Of a stretch of 64,000 nucleotides of DNA, positions 37,125 through 44,150 are shown piece by piece; the first letter of the stretch is position 1; each line of letters starts with the position of its first letter. This DNA is from Nocardia asteroides. Lineage in GTDB: Bacteria; Actinomycetota; Actinomycetes; Mycobacteriales; Mycobacteriaceae. The notes under the pieces are model-generated. The model ran no database searches, was not told the DNA's origin, and saw only the letters and a program-made list of their open reading frames with translations. The stretch lies in NCBI GenBank assembly GCA_019930625.1, contig CP082844.1, positions 4,154,001-4,218,000 of the forward strand. The letters run 5' to 3'. Made by a program: the position numbers and the translations under genes.

Positions 37125-38447
37125 GTGAGTTCCTTTGAGACTCCCCGCAAGCCCCGCCGCAAGCCTGGCAACGTAACCGTGTTCGACGCGCACTACATCG
37201 ACTTCCGCCGCCGCGTGAAGCGTCCGAGTGGATGGAAAGTCGGCCCTGACGGAGTCGAGGTGCCCAAGGGTCGCGGGTGGCAGGTGCGCTACGTCGACCA
37301 AGACGGCAAACAACGGTTCCCTGCATTCGAGACCAAGGCTGAGGCAACCCGCCGAACGTGACCGCATCGCCTCCGAACTGCACACCGGTACCTACATCGA
37401 CGAGCGGAAGTCGGCCGCGCTGTTCTCCGAAATGGCCGAGACGTGGACGACGTCGCTCATCCGCAAGGCCGAGTCCACCCGCGAGAACCACGGGAGCGCG
37501 TTCTACGTAACCACGTGTCGTTGTACTGGGGGAGTGAGGATTTGGGCAGCATCACCCACGGCGACGTCGTGAAGTGGATCGGCGACATCACGCCGAAGAT
37601 GGCCCCGGCGACGGTGCATCGCTGCTACCAGGTACTCGCCGGGGTGTTGCACTTGGCGGTGCGCGACGGCCGGATACGTGCGAACCCAGCTCGCGACGTC
37701 GAGTTGCCGAAGATCGAGGAAGAGGAAAAGCACTACCTCTCGCACGCAGAGGTCGCGCGACTCGCCGCTGCCGCCGACTATCTCTACAGCCTGCGGAAGA
37801 ACCGGGAGCGGATTGGGCGGAACCGGTCGGCCGAACTCGCCGTCGAACGTGATGACGACGGGGTGCCGATCATTCCGGCCGCTGCGCAGTCGCCGGACGG
37901 GCTCGCGATCCGGTTGATGGCCTACACCGGTCTGCGCATAGGCGAGTTCTCTGCGCTGCGGGCCAAGAACCTCGATCTCGACGGCCTGCATGTCCGGGTG
38001 TTCGAGGCGTACACCGACGTCAAGGGAAAGCTGGTGCTCGGCCTGCCCAAGGGCGACAAGAAACGCACTCTCGACCTGGTGCCGGACCTGGTCGACGAAC
38101 TGCGCGCGCACGTGAAGGGCAAGTCCGCCGAGACGCTGGTCTTCACTGCCGCCACGGGCCGGCCGATCCGGCGCACCAACTGGAACAAGCGGGTGTTGCA
38201 CCCTGCCGCCAAGCTCGCCGGGCTGTACATCGCCGACGACGGCGAAACCGAACTCACCGCGCACGACTTGCGGCACACGTTCGCGAGCCTCTGCGCGTCG
38301 GCGGGTATCTCATCGCGGTACATCGCCGAGTGGATGAGCCACGCATCCACGGCGATCACGGAATCGGTCTACATCGACCTGTTCCCGAAGGACCTCGAGG
38401 CGCACGCCGCGCTGCTCGGTGCGGCCATGTCGAATGGCTCGAAGTAG
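37125..38447 (+). pseudogene. Tyrosine-type site-specific integrase, two frameshifts
   Basis: Phage/ICE integrase of the lambda-Int family in three frame pieces. Piece 1 (37125 to about 37350) has the AP2-like arm-binding part GWQVRYVDQDGKQRFPAFETKAEA. Piece 2 (about 37350-37505, +1 frame) reads RDRIASELHTGTYIDERKSA. Piece 3 (about 37510-38447, first frame again) has the core-binding and catalytic domains: MAYTGLRIGEFSALR (Arg), HDLRHTFASL (His-x-x-Arg), MSHAS (His) and VYIDLF (Tyr). The catalytic residues survive but full-length product is blocked. It lies beside tRNA genes, the usual target. Confidence 0.88.
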
Positions 38448-38524
38448 CTCCGAGTTGCTCCCGCTACCCCGGAGTTACTCAACCTCGTGTGTGCTGAGTG
38501 TGTGTTCGGAGGCTGAAAAACAGA

Positions 38525-38560
38525 AGAGGCACCCTCTGAGTTTCCTCAGAAAGTGCCTCT
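38525..38560 (-). terminator. Intrinsic terminator of the Gly-Cys-Val tRNA operon
   Basis: Outer stem AGAGGCAC/GTGCCTCT (8 bp) with inner CTGAG/CTCAG. Read on the minus strand the hairpin is followed by TTCTGTTTTTC, a good T-tract, 16 bases past the tRNA-Val CCA. It also separates the tRNA operon from the integrase remnant. Confidence 0.85.
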
Positions 38561-38575
38561 GACCTGGTATTACGG

Positions 38576-38650
38576 TGGTGCGCGATACTGGGATTGAACC
38601 AGTGACCTCTTCCGTGTCAGGGAAGCGCTCTCCCGCTGAGCTAATCGCGC
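38576..38650 (-). tRNA. tRNA-Val (GAC)
   Basis: Minus-strand cloverleaf: acceptor GCGCGAT/ATCGCGC, D arm TAGCTCAGCGGGAGAGC, anticodon loop CTGACAC with GAC, T loop GGTTCAATCCC. CCA is encoded (38576-38578 on the complement). Last gene of a Gly-Cys-Val tRNA operon. Its 3' end faces the integrase remnant and is the likely former attachment site. Confidence 0.95.
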
Positions 38651-38651
38651 G

Positions 38652-38722
38652 AGGTGGAGACGGGAATCGAACCCGTGTGCACGGCTTTGCAGGCCGTTGC
38701 CTCACCACTCGGCCACTCCACC
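38652..38722 (-). tRNA. tRNA-Cys (GCA)
   Basis: Minus-strand cloverleaf: acceptor GGTGGAG/CTCCACC, discriminator U (as normal for tRNA-Cys), anticodon loop CTGCAAA with GCA, T arm GGGTTCGATTCCC. CCA is not encoded. Only one base from tRNA-Val, so processed from one transcript. Confidence 0.95.
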
Positions 38723-38765
38723 GCGCAAAGGGGGACGGCGTAATGTTGCCTGGCCCTACCTCTCG

Positions 38766-38838
38766 AGCGGATGACGGGATTCGAACCCGCGACCCTCACC
38801 TTGGCAAGGTGATGCGCTACCAGCTGCGCTACATCCGC
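38766..38838 (-). tRNA. tRNA-Gly (GCC)
   Basis: Minus-strand cloverleaf: acceptor GCGGATG/CATCCGC, D arm TAGCGCAGCTGGTAGCGC, anticodon loop TTGCCAA with GCC, T arm GGGTTCGAATCCC. CCA not encoded. First gene of the Gly-Cys-Val operon. Confidence 0.95.
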
Positions 38839-38886
38839 ATTTTGCTTCCCCGGGGCTCGTTTCCGGCCTCCGTGGTGCGAGACAGA

Positions 38887-38916
38887 ACATTAGCCGACGC
38901 TCGGTGAAAGGTACAA
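38887..38916 (-). promoter_or_regulatory. Promoter of the tRNA-Gly-Cys-Val operon
   Basis: On the minus strand, TTGTAC (38916-38911) and TAATGT (38892-38887) are 18 bases apart, about 50 bases upstream of tRNA-Gly. The -10 and discriminator region, GGCTAATGTTCTGTCTCG, is nearly the same as that of the tRNA-Val(CAC) promoter at 39193. Confidence 0.65.
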
Positions 38917-39167
38917 ATCCGCAGGTAGAACGGGGGAAATCTGGGAGGTTGCGTACTGTGACGCCGGTGGCTCATGTGGTGGATGGGGGCGTAGAGGCTT
39001 CCAGTCACCGATCCGACGATCCGATACGGTCGGCCGCAGGGATCGAAGGGGTGCTGATCGCATACTCGCTTGCGGCACTGTGCTCCGGCGGGTCGGATCC
39101 GAGGCTTCGGAGTGAGCCCCTCTCGCGTGCGGGACCTCGTCCGCCGCCTCCCTGTCCGGATGGCGAT
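38917..39167. other. Spacer between divergent tRNA promoters
   Basis: Between the two divergent tRNA transcription units nothing further was recognised; frames are shadows without homology. Confidence 0.5.
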
Positions 39168-39198
39168 TTGGTGAACCGCGGGTGGCGCGTGCTAATGT
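39168..39198 (+). promoter_or_regulatory. Promoter of tRNA-Val (CAC)
   Basis: TTGGTG (39168-39173) and TAATGT (39193-39198), spacing 19, about 45 bases before the tRNA. The sequence GCTAATGTTTCGTCTCG matches the divergent tRNA promoter closely, suggesting shared control. Confidence 0.6.
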
Positions 39199-39242
39199 TT
39201 CGTCTCGTCCGGAGGGCATCCCCGAGCCCCCGGAAATTGTCG

Positions 39243-39314
39243 GGTCTCATAGCTCAGCGGGAGAGCGTCCGCCTCACACGCGGAAGGTCGCTGGTTCGAT
39301 CCCAGCTGGGACCA
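39243..39314 (+). tRNA. tRNA-Val (CAC)
   Basis: Acceptor GGTCTCA/TGGGACC, D arm TAGCTCAGCGGGAGAGC, anticodon loop CTCACAC with CAC, T arm CTGGTTCGATCCCAG, discriminator A. CCA is not encoded. Confidence 0.95.
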
Positions 39315-39325
39315 CACACAGTGCG

Positions 39326-39360
39326 AGGCCGGTGCAGTATTGCCCGGCCTTCTTTGTTCT
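39326..39360 (+). terminator. Intrinsic terminator of tRNA-Val (CAC)
   Basis: AGGCCGG/CCGGCCT 7-bp stem with an 11-base loop, followed by TCTTTGTTCT. Twelve bases past the tRNA end. Confidence 0.8.
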
Positions 39361-39441
39361 CCGAGCCGATCGGCCCCGTGGGTTTCGTGGCGTCGGCGAT
39401 CCGTATCGAGTCCCCGGTGTGGCCTACGTCTCTCCTTGTGC

Positions 39442-39457
39442 TGTGACTTGGGTCACA
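39442..39457 (+). promoter_or_regulatory. CRP/GlxR-type operator
   Basis: TGTGACTTGGGTCACA is a perfect palindromic match to the CRP-family consensus TGTGA-N6-TCACA used by actinobacterial GlxR/Cmr. It lies 215 bases upstream of the ORF at 39657 and about 1.07 kb upstream of sulP. Which gene it controls is unclear. Confidence 0.7.
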
Positions 39458-39502
39458 TTATGGTAGCGGTTGTCCCCATCTGGACCGGAAACCTTTTCAA
39501 GC

Positions 39503-39520
39503 GCTTTGCGAAGTCTTTAC
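39503..39520 (+). repeat. Leader repeat, copy 1
   Basis: GCTTTGCGAAGTCTTTAC, found again with one change (GCTTTGCTAAGTCTTTAC) at 40349-40366. Each copy lies about 155-165 bases upstream of an ATG with the same CGGCGAAGGAGA ribosome-binding region and 60-75 bases downstream of a CRP-like site. Probably duplicated promoter DNA. Confidence 0.75.
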
Positions 39521-39656
39521 TATCAATCCGACCGCTGCGTCACGGGTCGCGCTTCCATCGAGGGAGGGCGGCTCGGGCGTCGCCCGCCGCTCGCTTTCGA
39601 TGCCAAGAACATGTTCGACCGATGAACCGGGGCCACGATCCCGGCGAAGGAGAAAT

Positions 39657-40277
39657 ATGTCCCCCGACACCGATCCCGTACCACGGACGTCGTCGCCCGC
39701 AGGCATGCTCGGTCGTCTGACCGGAACCGGCCGTTTCTTTTCGGCCTCCTCGGCCGCGGTTTCCCCTGTCGCCCTGTGCCTTTGGCATGCGGGTTCCTCG
39801 CCGACCGCGCGTGCGTGCGCGAATACTTCGGCGGCACGGCGCATTTCGCCCAACTGGGCTGCGTGTGGAAGTTCGCCGGTGTCACTGGGCCGCCTGGGTA
39901 AAGGTACTTCCGGCACTGCCTCGATCGAGCCTCGGCGGCGCACCGGAATCCGGGAAGGGTCTGTCATGACGGGCGACCCCGCCCGCCACCGCGGGCGCGC
40001 GACCGTGTTGCACCCGCACCTCCGGCGCGACCTCGATTGCTTATTCCTCTCCTTTGCGGTTACGCAAATCGCGCCCAACACCGTCGCGGGCTGCGGGCAG
40101 GGTGACCTGCGCGCCGTCCGCCCGGTGTGCGATCCGGTGCGTGAGGGAAGCCGGATGTCTCGGTGGAGGCGGTCTCCGCCCACGCGCTGCGCGTGTGATC
40201 GAGGTCATGGTCGCGGGGAACGCGGAGGTCGACGGTGGCGCGCACCGGATCGCGGCGGAGCCTGCCTGACCCGGTGA
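39657..40277 (+). CDS. Uncertain ORF with a strong ribosome-binding site, possibly decayed
   Basis: 206 codons; not recognised. The start is convincing (GGCGAAGGAGAAAT then ATG), and early codons (MSPDTDPVPRTSSPAG) have high third-position GC. From about 39785 the bias shifts: another + frame reads protein-like text (FLADRACVREYFGGTAHFAQLGC) up to a stop near 39900. This suggests a frameshifted gene rather than an intact one. The leader is a duplicate of the sulP leader. No other gene was found between 39315 and 40513. Confidence 0.3.
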   Translation: MSPDTDPVPRTSSPAGMLGRLTGTGRFFSASSAAVSPVALCLWHAGSSPTARACANTSAARRISPNWAACGSSPVSLGRLGKGTSGTASIEPRRRTGIREGSVMTGDPARHRGRATVLHPHLRRDLDCLFLSFAVTQIAPNTVAGCGQGDLRAVRPVCDPVREGSRMSRWRRSPPTRCACDRGHGRGERGGRRWRAPDRGGACLTR

Positions 40278-40293
40278 TGTGCGGTAGGTCACG
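40278..40293 (+). promoter_or_regulatory. Weak CRP/GlxR-like site upstream of the SulP-CA gene
   Basis: TGTGCGGTAGGTCACG keeps eight of the ten consensus half-site bases of TGTGA-N6-TCACA. It is 220 bases upstream of the sulP ATG, matching the position of the perfect site ahead of the ORF at 39657. Confidence 0.4.
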
Positions 40294-40348
40294 GTGATAA
40301 CGACGAGAGGACGGTGGGGAATAACACACAATTTCTTGAAGTTCTCAG

Positions 40349-40366
40349 GCTTTGCTAAGTCTTTAC
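40349..40366 (+). repeat. Leader repeat, copy 2
   Basis: GCTTTGCTAAGTCTTTAC, 17 of 18 identical to 39503-39520; see that entry. It lies in the leader of the SulP-carbonic anhydrase gene. Confidence 0.75.
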
Positions 40367-40513
40367 CAATACACTTGTCCTCGTTTACATCTCGACTCAT
40401 CGCTGTGTCGGGACTGCTTCACCGCGAGATGCCGGTTCGCGGTCTTGTGCCCTGCTGGACATGTTGATCGTCAACCGACCTCGGCGAAACAGCCGAGTCG
40501 GCGAAGGAGAGTC

Positions 40514-42763
40514 ATGGCTATCGATCACGATTTAGCCCCGCCACTGTCAATGCCCGCACCGGCGGGCCCGGGCCGCAGTTCCGGACCGCGGTCCGACCGC
40601 TTCACCGATATCCTGCGCCACGATGTGCCCGCCTCCATCGTGGTTTTCCTTGTCGCGCTGCCGCTTTCGCTCGGCATCGCGATCGCTTCCGGAGCCCCCG
40701 TCGCCGCGGGGCTCATCGCCGCCATCGTCGGCGGCATCGTCGTCGGGCTGCTCGGTGGCTCGGTACTCCAGGTGAGCGGCCCTGCCGCGGGCCTCACCGT
40801 CGTCGTGGCCGAGACGATCGACCAATTCGGTTGGCGCCTCACCTGTTTCATCGTCGTGGCAGCGGGTGTCCTGCAGATTCTGCTCGGGCTCAGCCGTGTG
40901 GCCAGAGCGGCGCTCGCCGTGGCGCCCGTGGTGGTGCACGCGATGCTCGCCGGTATCGGCATCACGATCGCGCTGCAACAGATCCATGTGCTGCTCGGCG
41001 GTTCCTCGCACAGTTCGGCCTGGCGGAACATCATCGAGCTGCCCGGACAGCTGATGTCCCTGCACGGCGGCGGCGCGTTGATCGGCGCGGTCGTGATCGC
41101 GATCATGGTCGGCTGGAAGTACCTGCCCGCCAGGATTCGCGTGGTGCCGGGGCCGCTCGCCGCGGTGCTCGTGGGCACGGTGTTGTCGCTGGTCCTGCCG
41201 CTCGGCGCCGAGCGCATCGTGCTCGACGGCTCGCTGTTCGACGCCATCGGCCTGCCCGCGCTGCCCAGTGGTAACTGGTCGGCTCTGGTCCTGGCCATCA
41301 TCACCATCGCCCTGATCGCCAGCGTGGAGAGCCTGCTGTCCGCGGTGGCGGTGGACAAGATGCACACCGGCAAGCGCACCGACTTCGACCGGGAGCTGAT
41401 CGGCCAGGGCTCGGCGAACGTGCTGTCCGGCCTGCTCGGCGGTCTGCCGGTCACCGGCGTGATCGTGCGCAGCGCCACCAACGTGACGGCGGGCGCGCAC
41501 AGCCGCGCTTCCGCGGTACTGCACGGAGTCTGGCTCTTGGTGTTCTCGGTGGCCCTGGTCTCGGTAGTGGAGCAGATCCCGAAGGCCGCCCTGGCCGGTC
41601 TCCTCATCGTGATCGGCACCCAGCTGGTCAAGCTGGCCCACATCAAACTGGCCCAGCGCACCGGTGACCTGCTGGTCTACGTCGTCACGGTGCTCAGTGT
41701 GGTGTTCTTGAACCTGCTGGAGGGCGTGCTGATCGGCCTCGGCCTGGCCTTCGGCCTGCTGCTGTGGCGGGTGGTCCGGGTGGCGGTCAAAGCCGAACAG
41801 ATCCCGGGCACGCAGCGCTGGCTGATCACCATCGACGGCTCGGCCACCTTCCTCGCGCTGCCGAAACTGTCGGCGCAGTTCGCGAAGATCCCCGCGGGAG
41901 CCGACGTCACGGTGGAGATGACGGTCGACTTCCTCGATCACGCGGCATTCGAGGCGGTCGAGGAGTTCGCCCGCCAGCAGGTGAACAGCGGAGGCAGCGT
42001 CGACTTCGTGGAGATCGGTGGGGCCAGAATGGCCCAGGCCACGGCCAAACCGCCGGCGCGGAGCTTCGCGCGCTCGGTCTGGGACGACATCCTCGGCCCG
42101 TGGCGCCGCGACGAGGGGCACAAGAACCCGGTCGCGGCAGGCGTCGCGGCCTACCACCGCAGCCACGCGCACGTCGTGCGGCCGCACCTGGACGAGTTGC
42201 GCGACAAGCAGGACCCGGATTCGTTCTTCCTGACCTGCTCGGACTCGCGGATCGTGCCGAACATCATCACCAACAGCGGGCCGGGCGACTTGTTCACCGT
42301 GCGCAACGTGGGCAACCTCGCTCCCGCGGAAGGTGACGCGTCGGTCGAGGCCGCGCTGGTGTTCGCGCTCGAACAGCTGAACGTCCGCTCGATCGTGGTC
42401 TGTGGGCATTCCTCCTGCGGTGCGATGAAGGCGTTGCACACCGGCGCCCAGGTCCCCGGCGTGGACGCCTGGCTCGCCCACGCGCAGCCGAGCCTCGAGC
42501 GGTTCCGCGCGGGCCATCCGGTGGCGGCGGCGGCTCGGGAAGCCGGCTTCGGCGAGGTCGATCAGCTGGCCATGGTGAACGTCGCGGTGCAGCTCGAACT
42601 GCTGCGCCGGCACCCCGCGGTGCGCAAGGCGATCGCCGAGCGCGGCGTCACGGTGTCGGGCCTGTTCTTCGACATCGCCAGTGCCCGGGTCGTCGAGGTG
42701 ACCGAGAACGGGATCGCGCACATCGATGACGCGGGACATCAGCCCGCTCGCGAACTGGTGTGA
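40514..42763 (+). CDS. SulP-family anion transporter fused to a beta-carbonic anhydrase
   Basis: 749 aa. The first about 430 residues are a SulP/SLC26 permease with ten or more membrane segments, starting DILRHDVPASIVVFLVALPLSLGIAIA in blocks; a short STAS-like domain follows (about 440-525). The rest is a beta-carbonic anhydrase: zinc ligands Cys575 (TCSDSR), His632 and Cys635 (CGHSSC), with the Asp577-Arg579 dyad. Such fusions are taken to import bicarbonate, or sulfate coupled to CO2 hydration; bicarbonate is favoured here by inference. ATG 40514 has GAAGGAGAG upstream. Confidence 0.92.
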   Translation: MAIDHDLAPPLSMPAPAGPGRSSGPRSDRFTDILRHDVPASIVVFLVALPLSLGIAIASGAPVAAGLIAAIVGGIVVGLLGGSVLQVSGPAAGLTVVVAETIDQFGWRLTCFIVVAAGVLQILLGLSRVARAALAVAPVVVHAMLAGIGITIALQQIHVLLGGSSHSSAWRNIIELPGQLMSLHGGGALIGAVVIAIMVGWKYLPARIRVVPGPLAAVLVGTVLSLVLPLGAERIVLDGSLFDAIGLPALPSGNWSALVLAIITIALIASVESLLSAVAVDKMHTGKRTDFDRELIGQGSANVLSGLLGGLPVTGVIVRSATNVTAGAHSRASAVLHGVWLLVFSVALVSVVEQIPKAALAGLLIVIGTQLVKLAHIKLAQRTGDLLVYVVTVLSVVFLNLLEGVLIGLGLAFGLLLWRVVRVAVKAEQIPGTQRWLITIDGSATFLALPKLSAQFAKIPAGADVTVEMTVDFLDHAAFEAVEEFARQQVNSGGSVDFVEIGGARMAQATAKPPARSFARSVWDDILGPWRRDEGHKNPVAAGVAAYHRSHAHVVRPHLDELRDKQDPDSFFLTCSDSRIVPNIITNSGPGDLFTVRNVGNLAPAEGDASVEAALVFALEQLNVRSIVVCGHSSCGAMKALHTGAQVPGVDAWLAHAQPSLERFRAGHPVAAAAREAGFGEVDQLAMVNVAVQLELLRRHPAVRKAIAERGVTVSGLFFDIASARVVEVTENGIAHIDDAGHQPARELV

Positions 42764-42769
42764 TCGACC

Positions 42770-42808
42770 GGTGATCCCGCCCGGGCCCGCCGCCCGGGCG
42801 GGATCACC
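42770..42808 (+). terminator. Perfect 17-bp hairpin after the SulP-CA gene
   Basis: GGTGATCCCGCCCGGGC and its exact complement flank a 5-base loop, starting seven bases after the stop codon. No T-tract; fits the stem-only terminator type of actinobacteria. Confidence 0.85.
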
Positions 42809-42865
42809 GTGTCCGGGGGCGTGGAGCGGGATTCGGTGGGCCGGATTGCTCGTACCCTAGGGAAC

Positions 42866-43297
42866 GTGACCGCAGATCTGGAAACGAGCTCTGCCGACCG
42901 GCCGACCCGCTGGCGCGCCTTCCGCGCCGGGCTCGAACGACGGCCTACCCTGTATCTCGCCTACCGGATCGTGGTCGCGGTGGTCGGTGTCGCCGTGCTC
43001 GCGGTCGGCGTTCTCGCGATCCCCTATCCCGGTCCCGGCTGGGCGATCGTGTTCGCGGGGCTCGGCATCCTGGCCACCGAATTCGCTTGGGCGCACCGAG
43101 TATTGACCTGGCTACGGGACCGATACCGGCAATTGATGGCCTGGTACTCCGGCCAGGGGCGGGCCGTGCAGGTGGCAGGTGCGATCGGCACCGCGGCGTT
43201 GGTCGTCGCGACGCTGTGGATTCTGGGAACCTTCGGGCTGGTCGGTAGTTGGATCGGAGTGGAATGGGAATGGCTGCGCAGCCCCCTGCAGCGGTGA
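42866..43297 (+). CDS. PGPGW-motif transmembrane protein (TIGR02611 type)
   Basis: 143 aa. Three hydrophobic segments (about 33-52, 55-72, 105-130). Between the first two is IPYPGPGWAIVFAGLGILATEF, the PGPGW signature of a family of small actinobacterial membrane proteins of unknown function. Start GTG 42866; the in-frame upstream part overlaps the terminator. It overlaps the next gene by about 34 bases. Confidence 0.85.
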   Translation: MTADLETSSADRPTRWRAFRAGLERRPTLYLAYRIVVAVVGVAVLAVGVLAIPYPGPGWAIVFAGLGILATEFAWAHRVLTWLRDRYRQLMAWYSGQGRAVQVAGAIGTAALVVATLWILGTFGLVGSWIGVEWEWLRSPLQR

Positions 43298-43908
43298 CCA
43301 CCGTCGCAGGGCGCACGCTCACCCAGCCGGACTGGCTGGCCGCGCGGATCGCGGAAATGGGCCACTCCTGGGGGACCACGTCGCCGCGCATCGCGGGCAC
43401 GCTGTGGTGGTGCATGGTGGCCTCCGCTCTGGTGGAGCAGATCGCGCGCGCCTACGCCTGCGACGAGCACGCCCCCGAACCCGCCCTGGATCGGATGGAG
43501 TGCGAGGTGCGCCCGGACGGTGGTGTCGAGCGGGTGCGCATCCCGGCGAACGATGGTCCGCGGGCAGGCAGCGCCGCGGTGCTGCGTGAGACGCTCGCCG
43601 CCGTGATCACGCCGGTCGCCGAGGTGTCCGGTGCCGCAGTCCCCGCCCTGTGGGCGATCACCACCGATGCGATCGGCAACCGGGCGCTGGATGCCGGTTC
43701 GCCGGACGCGGGCGCACGGCTGGCCATCGACATCGGTGGCAAACTGCCTGCACCGCGGTTCGTCGAAATCGGCGGGCGCACCTTCGTCCGGCGCATCTCC
43801 TGCTGCCTGGTGTTCGAGGTCCCCGGCTGCCAGATGTGCACGAGCTGCCCGAAACGCCCGGCCGCCGAACGAACGGCACTGCTCGCGGACCTAGCCGCCG
43901 GGGGCTGA
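43264..43908 (+). CDS. FhuF-like (2Fe-2S) ferric-siderophore reductase
   Basis: About 214 aa. The C-terminus carries ISCCLVFEVPGCQMCTSC, the Cys-Cys-x10-Cys-x2-Cys pattern of FhuF proteins, which ligates a 2Fe-2S cluster used to reduce ferric siderophores in the cytoplasm. The N-terminal region (about 60-180) fits the FhuF helical domain, with a variable middle. Starts inside the 3' end of the preceding gene (ATG 43264 or 43270). No siderophore transporter is nearby, so the substrate is open. Confidence 0.82.
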   Translation: MGMAAQPPAAVTTVAGRTLTQPDWLAARIAEMGHSWGTTSPRIAGTLWWCMVASALVEQIARAYACDEHAPEPALDRMECEVRPDGGVERVRIPANDGPRAGSAAVLRETLAAVITPVAEVSGAAVPALWAITTDAIGNRALDAGSPDAGARLAIDIGGKLPAPRFVEIGGRTFVRRISCCLVFEVPGCQMCTSCPKRPAAERTALLADLAAGG

Positions 43909-44150
43909 CGTACTGCCGGGGACAACTGAACTCCTGCACATACGGGTAACTCGCCGCATATGCCCGTAACTCGAGCGTCACGGAGGGGACTCGGACGCAA
44001 ACCCCACGCCACCTGACCGGTACGGCCTAAAACCCGGAGGCGCGGGCGAGCGCGGCGGGACAGTAGCATGGTCGCGCCGGGCGAACATGCGATCGGCCAC
44101 CGTCCAGCGGGACCCCTCCCGCACACGAGAACGCCAAGGAGAGCGCAGCC

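Noticed and set aside
35101..38579. Second attachment-site copy of the tRNA-Val 3' end
   Set aside because: No duplicate of the tRNA 3' sequence was found in the accessory region by reading.
39497..40183. 228-codon minus-strand frame
   Set aside because: Low-complexity Arg/Pro/Glu text with no ribosome-binding site or domain; overlaps the duplicated leader.
43909..44150. T-box or other riboswitch before thrS
   Set aside because: No T-box consensus or long structured leader with a terminator was seen in the 242 bases.
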